Of a stretch of DNA of 64,000 nt, positions 1 through 7,802 are shown piece after piece. A program made the position numbers and the translations under genes. Source of the stretch: 55-13 sp037190145. Its GTDB lineage: Bacteria > Armatimonadota > Fimbriimonadia > Fimbriimonadales > Fimbriimonadaceae. The first letter of the stretch is position 1. Each line of letters starts with the position of its first letter. The notes beneath the pieces were generated by a model. The model was not told the origin of the DNA and ran no database searches. It worked only from the letters and a program-made list of their open reading frames with translations. The DNA lies in the NCBI GenBank assembly GCA_037190145.1, contig JBBCJU010000001.1:124001-188000 (forward strand). The letters are read 5' to 3'.

Positions 1-1724
1 AAAGCTTCACGAAACTTGGATTCGTCCTTCATGTCCACATCTGGGATTCGCACGGATGACTTGCCGGGAACTAAAATGGCCCGAAGCATCATCCGTCCGT
101 TCGAACTGTCGTTCTCTATCGTGCCTCCCATTTGGATGGAAGCCGTAATTCTTTGCGAAAACGGAGCGCCCGGTTGCGGAAACGCAATCTGAAGCACACC
201 ATCCACATCATCGCGATTGAGGAGGAACAACACTGCCTCTTGGTCCACGCCAATGTCTAGATTAAACGTTTCCCCTCTTTGAAGAGAGATCGGATCGGCC
301 TTCAATTCCACCTTTGGATTCCAAGTTGGAGTTTCGGTTGCACTCAAACGGTACAACCGCGAAACCAGGGAACGAAGTTCGAGATAGCTTCCAAGTCCAC
401 CATTCAGGCAAGCCCGAAGGTCTTTGCCGGTGTAATCAAACTTCTTTCCCTTGTCCAAATCATCGCCCGTAACGCTGGTCACTAAGCGGTTCTCATTCAT
501 TCGAACTTGCACAATAACGTCGGGTGGGGCACCACTTGGGGCAAACTCAGAGTTCGGAAGCCTCTCCTTAAGAAATGACTCTAAGTCCTTAGAGGCTTTG
601 TCATAAGCTTGGATTCGCTTCTTGTCCTCGGTTGGCTCCATGATCTCAATGGCCACTCGGAACTTTCGCTCTCGCTCAGCCTGAATCCGGGCTTGTGCCG
701 CGATTGCAACCTTACTGTCCGCTGGAAGCTTGGCAACATCTATTCCCCCAAATGCGGGCGCTATGTAGGAAGCCACGTCCATAAGCTCCGGCATTTCTGG
801 ATAAGGAGCCAGGCCTGGCATGTAGTCCGCCTTTACCTTGTCCTTAAAGTAAGCCTGCGCCTCTCGCATCGCGTCGGCATAAGTCGGGTTCTCGCCTCTA
901 TTCAAAGCCGCCACGACGCTGTTAACCAACTGATCCGTAAACGCGCCTGACCATCGACTTTCGGCCGAATTCTGAAGCCATTCATAAGCTGACCCTCGGG
1001 CCGGGCAAGCGCTCAAGAATGTTCCGGACGCCTGATAGAGTTTCTGTCGAGCTTCACCAGCAAGCGTAGATTTTCGACTCACCGAGCGTGGAACTGGGTG
1101 ATACTGGCGACCAAAATCGGAGCGAGTCGGGCTCTGGAAACTGCAATCCAAAATGACGGTTACATTCACGCCGCGAGTATCCAGTTGGTCGGCAAACTGC
1201 TCCACTCGTCGGATACGAATATCGGGATCAAGACTGGTCTCGGAGCCATCGAACGGAACCAACGTAGGTTCCATGCCTGTCTTAGCCTGCGGGTTGCTGT
1301 TATCGGGCGCAATTGATCCTCTTCCACTGAAGTAGATCACAACCTCGTCCCCACTTTTGGCTGCTCGGGACACCAATTCCATGTTCCGCACAATCGCCTC
1401 GCGAGTCGCCGCTTCTCGAAGCAGAATCGTGCTCTGAAATCCATAGAAATCCAGCATCCGCTTCATCATATTGACGTCCGTCTGAGCTCCTCGAAGCTGT
1501 TGGGTAGGGGCCGTAATGAAGCTGTATCTATCTATTCCGATAAGAAGAGCGTGGCGTTCAGCAGAGGCAGAAGTTGCCAGTCCGGTCAGCAAGCCCAAAA
1601 GAAGAACGAATCTTGAGTGACTTGGCTTTTGGATTCCTTGATCAAGAGCGGCTTTGCCCGGCCTTCCCCTTTCAGGTCTCCGACTTACCCGAGCAATCCA
1701 ACGATCCAACGGTCCCGCCATCAT
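1..1724 (-). CDS. Secreted caspase-fold protein with degenerate active site (partial, C-terminus beyond window)
   Basis: The frame is open from an ATG at 1724 through to base 1, so the C-terminal end is missing. I translated it directly from the reverse complement. After a 38-residue charged leader there is a hydrophobic signal stretch (about residues 39-55, ending SASA), then a C14/caspase fold: HALLIGIDRY (about 58-67), a beta-strand ending YFSGRG (131-136) and ILDCSF (191-196). In active relatives these last two motifs read YFxGHG and LLDSCFSG, so the histidine is Arg135 and the cysteine position is Ser195, with a cysteine one residue earlier. Residues beyond about 420 resemble the DUF4384-like domain of the caspase at 3759-5456. 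The start overlaps the stop of the NlpC/P60 gene by four bases (ATGA), implying translational coupling. It is probably a catalytically dead paralogue acting as partner, regulator or decoy. A later start closer to the signal peptide is possible. Confidence 0.8.
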   Translation of the reverse strand, partial: MMAGPLDRWIARVSRRPERGRPGKAALDQGIQKPSHSRFVLLLGLLTGLATSASAERHALLIGIDRYSFITAPTQQLRGAQTDVNMMKRMLDFYGFQSTILLREAATREAIVRNMELVSRAAKSGDEVVIYFSGRGSIAPDNSNPQAKTGMEPTLVPFDGSETSLDPDIRIRRVEQFADQLDTRGVNVTVILDCSFQSPTRSDFGRQYHPVPRSVSRKSTLAGEARQKLYQASGTFLSACPARGSAYEWLQNSAESRWSGAFTDQLVNSVVAALNRGENPTYADAMREAQAYFKDKVKADYMPGLAPYPEMPELMDVASYIAPAFGGIDVAKLPADSKVAIAAQARIQAERERKFRVAIEIMEPTEDKKRIQAYDKASKDLESFLKERLPNSEFAPSGAPPDVIVQVRMNENRLVTSVTGDDLDKGKKFDYTGKDLRACLNGGLGSYLELRSLVSRLYRLSATETPTWNPKVELKADPISLQRGETFNLDIGVDQEAVLFLLNRDDVDGVLQIAFPQPGAPFSQRITASIQMGGTIENDSSNGRMMLRAILVPGKSSVRIPDVDMKDESKFREA

Positions 1725-3775
1725 CTTGGTCTCGCACTCCTCACGGAAAACTTGTATAGGTTCCAATAGTAGCGGCTCGTTAAGCTTCCAACGGTTACGC
1801 CACGACTCGATGAAGCGTGGGCAAAGGCATAGGGAATCTCGCCGAACTTCTTCTTCCAAGCCGCAGGAACTTTGCCGATGTAAAGCCCGGTATGACGTGT
1901 TCCGGACGCATCGGTTAATCCGCGCTGAAAAATCACTCGGTCTCCCGAGCCCAGAGAGCGCATATTGGTGGTTGCGTTCTTAAACTGCACCGGATTCGGC
2001 AACACGATGGTCCTTCCACCCCGCCGGGCCTGGCCCGGCTTACAGTGAATGACTTCTCCAACGGTCTCCTGAATCACAACCGGTGGTGAAGGAGCCTTCC
2101 ATCCGATCTTGTTATAAACCGCTGCCACGTAGTGCGAGCAGTCGATGCCTCGCGTTAAGCTGTTTCCTCCCCACAAATAAGGCGTGCCCAAATACTTCAA
2201 AGCTTCCCGCGCAACGATGTCATCGTTCGGGTCCATAATCGGCACGGGCGCAGCTTCCCGAATACGTAAGCTGGAACCAGGCACAAACCCCATCACTTGG
2301 TCAAAGCGAACCCGGTACATGTTGGTCGCTTCCACTTTGCCAATAATCTCTAGGAACCGATCCTTTGGAATCTTTCCGACTACCGGAGAATCTGGACGCG
2401 ATGTCTGCTTTACACTTAGCTCTTGCAAAGCCACAGCCGTACCGGTCATCGCTGTATTCTCTTGCTCCGCAGGAGCGATGTCCGGAGCAGTCGTAGGTTT
2501 CCCATCTTTCCGAGCGATCACGTTCAAAAGATCACCGGGTAAGGGTTCTCCACCGCCAGGAATTCCCGCATTGGTGGCTAAGATGTCCTCAGGGGTCACG
2601 CTCCATGCTTCGGAGATCGATTTCATCGTGTCTCCCGGCTGCACTTCATAGAGTCCCTTGAACTCATATCGAGATGCCTGCATCTTAGGCAAAAGTTCTT
2701 CCGCAAGGCCCTTCATGATGCAGAGCTTCATCCCCGCCGTGAGCGTTGCGCCTTGCCGCAGACCGTTCAGAGCTCGAACGATCGCGGGATCATTCTGATT
2801 CCTCTCTGCAAACTTGGCGATATCTTCACCCTGGTTCACCGGAACGTTCTCATAGAGCACAGGGAGGTCAGCTACCCTCTGGCGAATACCAACAATCGAC
2901 CATTCACCATCTTTCAGGTCTCCAGAATTGATGGCTTTCACCGGATCTCGCTCGCCGATATCCTTACTTGTGACAATCGTCACAAACGATACCGTCTTGC
3001 CCACTGAATCGCCATAGTTGTAAGTTTCGAATCTCAGCGGCTTGTCCTGAGATGCCGCTCGAACCTTGGGCGTATCGTTTGGTGTGATTACCTCTACCGA
3101 GTCGCCCAGGGCATTCACACCGACTAGGGCATCGATCTTGCCATCGTGAACTCGATAGGCTTGAATAAAGCTGCTCTTTGCCGGACTCACCCAACCTAGG
3201 ATGGTCCGAGCCGGGGGCGATACTCCGAATTCAGGAAGGTTCTCCAGGTTCTGGAGAAGCCGATCTCCAGTTCGAGACTGACTTACACCCATCTCTTTAG
3301 CCCAAAAAGTGGGAGTGAGCATCGAGAGTTTAGGGCCATTAAAATCGGTCGTTACCCCCAATGTTGAGCAGAGCAGTTCCACATCTGCATACATCGTTGG
3401 ACGACCACCTTTCGGGGTGATCTCGTAGGGATAACTCTCGATCGCAAACTTCTTAACCGCTTTGGGAGGCCCTTCCTTCCCAAAGACCTCAGCGAATTGG
3501 CCCGCTCGCTGATTCATGTACAGCCTCACGCGAACCTGCTTATCCACTACGATATCAAACGAGACACCGGGCATTACCACTAAACTGCCCCGACCGCCGG
3601 TCAAGATATCGATGGACTGCCGTAGAGGCACCAGATAGGTGTTGAGTTCGAGCATCACCGGCCCCATCTCCGCTGGCTTGCCATCTAGTTCCACCTGTAA
3701 GTTCGGCAGAGGCTGCTGAGCCCAGGCAACGGCAGAGGCCACTAGACCAAGAATAACGCTACCTAGTCGGCGCAT
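1721..3775 (-). CDS. Secreted cell-wall hydrolase with LysM, SH3 and NlpC/P60 domains
   Basis: This is a 684-residue protein with a clear Sec signal peptide (ends AWAQ, about residue 20). An N-terminal domain of the copper-amine-oxidase-like type follows (about 25-70, PLRQSIDILTGG). Two LysM-like modules lie near 310-360 and 370-420 (YEVQPGDTMKSISE), a bacterial SH3 near 445-510, and a C-terminal NlpC/P60 papain-like domain (about 520-675). The expected catalytic residues are visible: Cys546 in GIDCSHY, His628 in RHTGLYIG and His653 in FAHASSS. NlpC/P60 enzymes cut gamma-D-glutamyl-meso-diaminopimelate or related bonds in peptidoglycan stem peptides, so the protein most likely binds and cuts the cell wall outside the inner membrane. 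Its start overlaps the end of the upstream caspase gene by 17 bases and its stop overlaps the downstream pseudo-caspase start. The three genes are therefore one translational unit at the end of the eCIS cluster. Confidence 0.88.
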   Translation of the reverse strand: MRRLGSVILGLVASAVAWAQQPLPNLQVELDGKPAEMGPVMLELNTYLVPLRQSIDILTGGRGSLVVMPGVSFDIVVDKQVRVRLYMNQRAGQFAEVFGKEGPPKAVKKFAIESYPYEITPKGGRPTMYADVELLCSTLGVTTDFNGPKLSMLTPTFWAKEMGVSQSRTGDRLLQNLENLPEFGVSPPARTILGWVSPAKSSFIQAYRVHDGKIDALVGVNALGDSVEVITPNDTPKVRAASQDKPLRFETYNYGDSVGKTVSFVTIVTSKDIGERDPVKAINSGDLKDGEWSIVGIRQRVADLPVLYENVPVNQGEDIAKFAERNQNDPAIVRALNGLRQGATLTAGMKLCIMKGLAEELLPKMQASRYEFKGLYEVQPGDTMKSISEAWSVTPEDILATNAGIPGGGEPLPGDLLNVIARKDGKPTTAPDIAPAEQENTAMTGTAVALQELSVKQTSRPDSPVVGKIPKDRFLEIIGKVEATNMYRVRFDQVMGFVPGSSLRIREAAPVPIMDPNDDIVAREALKYLGTPYLWGGNSLTRGIDCSHYVAAVYNKIGWKAPSPPVVIQETVGEVIHCKPGQARRGGRTIVLPNPVQFKNATTNMRSLGSGDRVIFQRGLTDASGTRHTGLYIGKVPAAWKKKFGEIPYAFAHASSSRGVTVGSLTSRYYWNLYKFSVRSARPR

Positions 3776-5456
3776 CGGCGTTGACCTCCTTAGGATAAAT
3801 CGCCTTCAGAATATCGCGATTGATCTTCCAAAGCTTGTCTCCAGCCGGCGGATTTTGAGCCGCCTTCTTCAAAACATCATTTAGCTTAACCCCGGACAGA
3901 GCGCTTTGATCGTAAAGTGGACCGGCTTGAATCGCAAGGTTTAGGAGCGTGATAAAGGTCTCTCGATCACTAATGCTAGGTTCCTGAGAGGGGTCGTAGC
4001 CTATAAGCCAGTTTTCGCCCTTGTCATATCCCGTGGCTGCGGCCCTCATTCGGCTAACCAAGAACTTGGCGGGATCATCGGCTTGCGCCATAACCTTCTT
4101 AATCAAGCCTGGCAGATCAGCCAGTCTTGAGCCACCAATCAGAGAGTCAGCAACAGCGGCCGATATTCGGGACGTAAACGGAACATCCTTCGCATCATTT
4201 GCCTTCAAATCTAGATCCTTGGGTTGACCACCGGTCGCCAGCATCGCCGACATCACGGCCTCCGCTTTCTCGGGCGTCGAGAAGAGCATCGCCTTCACAT
4301 GGTCCGCCCCAAACGTGTCAAAAAAGAGCTTCTCATTCGCGCCCGGGAAGTTGATCGTTCCCTTCCTCACCCTTGCTTCCGAGCCTCGCGTTCCGCCGAG
4401 GGGATAGAACTGATAAAACTTATCTCCCACCTGCCCCAGAATGAGCAGATAACCGTCTTGACCAACTTTCACCTCCAGCGAAAGTTGTCGGCCCGCTTCC
4501 TGAATGTCTTGGTCTGGCTTGAGCTTTAGGGAAACTTTGTCTTGGTTTGGGTTATCTAGATTCCAAACGTCCAGCAACGTCTTGCCGGGAGGGGGTTGCG
4601 GTGCGGTCTTGGGCGAATTCTCCAGTGCATCGGTAGGCATGAACTGGGTGGAAATCATCGGGTTCTGGGTTCTTCCCGAGTTTTCCAGCCGCTTTCCAAT
4701 CTGCTTCTTGACGTCGTTATGGACCTCACTCCACAGCTTCCCATTTCTTAGATTCTTAATAAGCCCATAAGTGAAAAGCCCGTGACGCTTACCATCGTCC
4801 ATCGTAGCTTCAAGGGCCTGCTCACTATCCAAAGATGCCGTGTAGTAGCAGATACCGGGCACATTCCCCAGCTTCACGGGCGTATTTGAACTGCTGCCTT
4901 GGCTCTTTGGGGGACCGATTCGGATACTTCGATCTTGCTCGCCGTCAAAGAAGCGGCTTGCAAAGCCATCGTCGGTAGCCCGAGACATTTCTCCCGCGGC
5001 CATGCCACCTGAAAAGCAACTATCCAGCAAAACCGTTCGAGATTTTGCCGGGATCGCAAGGATCGCGTCATTTAGGGTTTTCGGTTCAATATCGTTGCCC
5101 GAAATGGTCGCATCGCTGGGCATGAGGGCAAATCTGGGAGCCTTTCGACCGTGTCCGGCAAAGTAGAACACGAATCGCTCGTTATTCTTCATGCTGGACT
5201 TTGAGCTTGCCAAAGCCTTAAGGATGCCGTCCTTGGTTGCCGTAGAGTTTGTGAGCAAGGTTACTTTGAAGCCTTGCTGTCGGAGGACTTCGGCAATACT
5301 TTCGGCATCATTGATGCAACCCTTCAGCGTGCTTGCCGCCACCAACGGTGCGTACTCTTGCACACCAACGACCACGGCCTGGTCGGCACGAACCACCGGC
5401 AAGATTGCCAGGGCCAACCCCGCCGCAAAGGAAGCTCTCCATCGATTCCGCATCAT
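3759..5456 (-). CDS. Secreted caspase-family (peptidase C14) protease with DUF4384-like domain
   Basis: The product has 565 residues. A Sec signal peptide (about 1-25, cleavage after VRA) is followed by a metacaspase/caspase-like domain (about 26-275). It carries an intact His/Cys dyad: His102 in YFAGHGRK and Cys147 in LLDSCFSGG. The DSEQA and GLFTYGL segments are typical of the C-terminal half of C14 domains. Residues about 315-400 resemble DUF4384 (SLEVKVGQDGYLLILGQ, FYQFYPLGG), a domain often attached to bacterial caspases. The rest is helical and unassigned. Known bacterial C14 enzymes are arginine/lysine- or aspartate-directed proteases used in regulated proteolysis and programmed death; the substrate here is unknown. 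The start is ATG-ATG at 5456, 59 bases after the previous gene, and the 3' end overlaps the NlpC/P60 gene. Confidence 0.9.
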   Translation of the reverse strand: MMRNRWRASFAAGLALAILPVVRADQAVVVGVQEYAPLVAASTLKGCINDAESIAEVLRQQGFKVTLLTNSTATKDGILKALASSKSSMKNNERFVFYFAGHGRKAPRFALMPSDATISGNDIEPKTLNDAILAIPAKSRTVLLDSCFSGGMAAGEMSRATDDGFASRFFDGEQDRSIRIGPPKSQGSSSNTPVKLGNVPGICYYTASLDSEQALEATMDDGKRHGLFTYGLIKNLRNGKLWSEVHNDVKKQIGKRLENSGRTQNPMISTQFMPTDALENSPKTAPQPPPGKTLLDVWNLDNPNQDKVSLKLKPDQDIQEAGRQLSLEVKVGQDGYLLILGQVGDKFYQFYPLGGTRGSEARVRKGTINFPGANEKLFFDTFGADHVKAMLFSTPEKAEAVMSAMLATGGQPKDLDLKANDAKDVPFTSRISAAVADSLIGGSRLADLPGLIKKVMAQADDPAKFLVSRMRAAATGYDKGENWLIGYDPSQEPSISDRETFITLLNLAIQAGPLYDQSALSGVKLNDVLKKAAQNPPAGDKLWKINRDILKAIYPKEVNADAPTR

Positions 5457-5515
5457 TAGTCCAACTCTATTGTATCGGCCTTAACCTGACGTCCGAGCCC
5501 TAACCATAGTTATGC

Positions 5516-7762
5516 TTAAAGCTTGCCGAGAAGTTTTTGGATCGCGGCGCGCTCTTGGCTCGTCGGTCCTTTCTTCAACGCATCTTGCAAGATAATCTTC
5601 GCTTCAAAGTTGCTTCCCTGACTGATCTTGAACCTCGCGATCACAAGATCCTTGAATACAAAACCAGGAGCGACATCATCCACAGACTTGTCTGCTTCAG
5701 CGTAACTGGCATTCGCATTGGACGGGTTAGCGTTCTCCGTAGCCTTCGCGAAAGCAAGCATAACCAAACCAACGTCTTTGCCCGACTCTCGGTTTCCGAT
5801 GGCTCCCATGGCCTTGTTCAAGGCGGCGCGGGCTTCATCCACTCGGTTAATCGCCGCCAGCGCATAAGCTCGAACCGCTAACGCTCCGGCAGACTTCGCG
5901 GTGCGAGTCTGTTCGGCAGCCTTGAGATAATCACTTCGATTATCGGTGAGAAGCAAGTTATAAGCCCCGGGAAGTTCGCTTGTTTGCGTGCTTCCGCCAC
6001 CCGTAGAACCTGAGCTACCTCCAGAGGCTCCTCCGGTAGTGCCTCCTCCACCCGTGGTCGGGTTGGTTTGACCAGTGCTGCCGGTCGTTTCATCGAATCC
6101 ACCCGTGAGTCCGCCAGAGCCGCCTCCCGTTGTGGTTGGATCGTCAATTTGGATGTCAGCAACAAAGGTCTGTCCACTGCCAAGGTCAATCGTCTTGCCA
6201 TCTGAAGTCAGGGCACGCACGCTCACCGGGTTCCCTGGAATCAGACCCTTGGGAAGGACAACAACAATCTTTTCGTCGGTCCAACTTTCGATATTTGAAG
6301 GTTTACCATCCAGCAGGATCTTGCCCTTCTGAGGTCCAAAGTTCGTTCCTCCGATGACCAGCTTGGTTCCGGGATTTATCGTTCCCGGCAACCCACCGAC
6401 CGCCGGGCCGCGCTCTTTCTCTGGTGGCTTGCCAATTTGAACGGAGGTTGGATCTTTGATGATCGGCAGGAATTTATTGAGAAGCGTTGCCTTACCAAGC
6501 CGTTGCACACCCAGAATGACTTTCTTTCCATCCAGAGTCTCGTCTTTGAGGGTGATAGTGTAAGCAAATGAAGTGGGACTGATCCGCTTTGTCTCTACTT
6601 CAATGGGGTCGCCCAGTTGCTGTTTGGTAGTGGCGTCGTACACATAAACCCGAGACCCTGCTATGTACTTGCCCTTAACTCCAAGTTGTTCTTTGATGTT
6701 AGTCGTGGAACGAAGAACGCGGAAGTCAGACAAGTCTCGGAAGTACATTTCGTAGGTAAATGAAATCATTTGCCACGCGATGAAGAACCCAATAAAGAAG
6801 AAGACCAGTCCACGCGCATTACGGCTAATCGCCTCGAAAAACGCTTGAAGCGTATCTGGAACCGGTGGACAGTAAGTCAGCTTGGCCGGCACTTCGGGAA
6901 CACCATTTTCATTGGTTTCAGCAGAAACTACTGCGGCTCCCGTATTTGCCGCGCATGGCCCAAAAGCGGCCTCTTCAGGCAGAGGTGGCACCGTTGGAGC
7001 GTCAACTCGATGAATCTGAATAGGTAACGGAGTTGGCACACGCGAGCCCCGGACATTCTTCATCCGGCTCGTTGCGTTGATCGGTAACGTCCGAACCGAG
7101 TCTACGCCCGGCTCTGGTGGAGGTACGGCAATGGTCTGTACAGGTGTCTCAACCAGAACATTTTGAGGTCTTGGAAGCTTGAGATCAACGTAAAGCCAAT
7201 CGTTTCCATGATTCTCCAACACCATCTCAAACTGAGACTTGCGACGGAAGATGCCCACACGCTTTTCTTCTGGCGTATAGCTGACCTTCCACTCATAGAA
7301 GGGGCGAACGATAATGGTGATGGGAATCTCAGTGATTCGCTCTTTCCGCGCCGCTAGAGGGTCATCACTGACCACTCGCGTTTCCACGAGAACTTTGGCT
7401 CGGTAAATTCCGGCTCGGCATTCTGCCTTTTCCGGCACGTTGAAGCTGATGAGAACATCTCGAGTGCCACCGTCTTTGATAAAAACGGTGAGAGACTGGT
7501 TGCGTGGCCCCGCCTGATCCGGCTTACCCGTAGGTGGGTTATTTTGCGGATCACCCGTAGGAGGCAATGCCGCGAGGGCGTACCAAGCATCTTGCCAATA
7601 GGGCTCATCACACTTCAGCCTGACGGTGTACGAGTTCTGACGAGGCGACGCGTTTTGGATCCTCAGAGTCGCAATACCCGGCCCTACAAAACCTTCCGGC
7701 AGGGGTTGCTTCTGGGGTTTTCGCCCCGGCACGACATCAATTTCAGACTGCAATAGCCTCAT
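5516..7762 (-). CDS. Membrane-anchored protein with Ig-like, IPT/TIG and helical-repeat domains, eCIS cluster
   Basis: A 748-residue protein of unknown function. The N-terminal half (about 25-300) is beta-rich with repeats reminiscent of COG1470/NEW-type extracellular Ig domains (RIQNASPRQNSYTVRL; VLENHGNDWLYVDL). A single hydrophobic helix follows at about 317-337 (GLVFFFIGFFIAWQMISF). There is then a beta-rich part with an IPT/TIG-like fold (about 465-545, VIGGTNFGPQKGKILLDGK), a Gly/Thr/Ser-rich linker (about 550-605) and a helical TPR-like C-terminus with Ala/Arg periodicity. No cleavable signal peptide is seen, so topology is uncertain. It shares its architecture (Ig-like repeat, single mid-protein helix, beta-rich tail) with the next gene, suggesting paired membrane components. 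Its position between baseplate genes and the caspases, in the same orientation, suggests a role in anchoring the injection system or transmitting its signal; that is inference. Confidence 0.75.
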   Translation of the reverse strand: MRLLQSEIDVVPGRKPQKQPLPEGFVGPGIATLRIQNASPRQNSYTVRLKCDEPYWQDAWYALAALPPTGDPQNNPPTGKPDQAGPRNQSLTVFIKDGGTRDVLISFNVPEKAECRAGIYRAKVLVETRVVSDDPLAARKERITEIPITIIVRPFYEWKVSYTPEEKRVGIFRRKSQFEMVLENHGNDWLYVDLKLPRPQNVLVETPVQTIAVPPPEPGVDSVRTLPINATSRMKNVRGSRVPTPLPIQIHRVDAPTVPPLPEEAAFGPCAANTGAAVVSAETNENGVPEVPAKLTYCPPVPDTLQAFFEAISRNARGLVFFFIGFFIAWQMISFTYEMYFRDLSDFRVLRSTTNIKEQLGVKGKYIAGSRVYVYDATTKQQLGDPIEVETKRISPTSFAYTITLKDETLDGKKVILGVQRLGKATLLNKFLPIIKDPTSVQIGKPPEKERGPAVGGLPGTINPGTKLVIGGTNFGPQKGKILLDGKPSNIESWTDEKIVVVLPKGLIPGNPVSVRALTSDGKTIDLGSGQTFVADIQIDDPTTTGGGSGGLTGGFDETTGSTGQTNPTTGGGGTTGGASGGSSGSTGGGSTQTSELPGAYNLLLTDNRSDYLKAAEQTRTAKSAGALAVRAYALAAINRVDEARAALNKAMGAIGNRESGKDVGLVMLAFAKATENANPSNANASYAEADKSVDDVAPGFVFKDLVIARFKISQGSNFEAKIILQDALKKGPTSQERAAIQKLLGKL

Positions 7763-7802
7763 CGCACCACCCCTCTTTTGTTCATAGATTGGTTTCGTTT
7801 CA

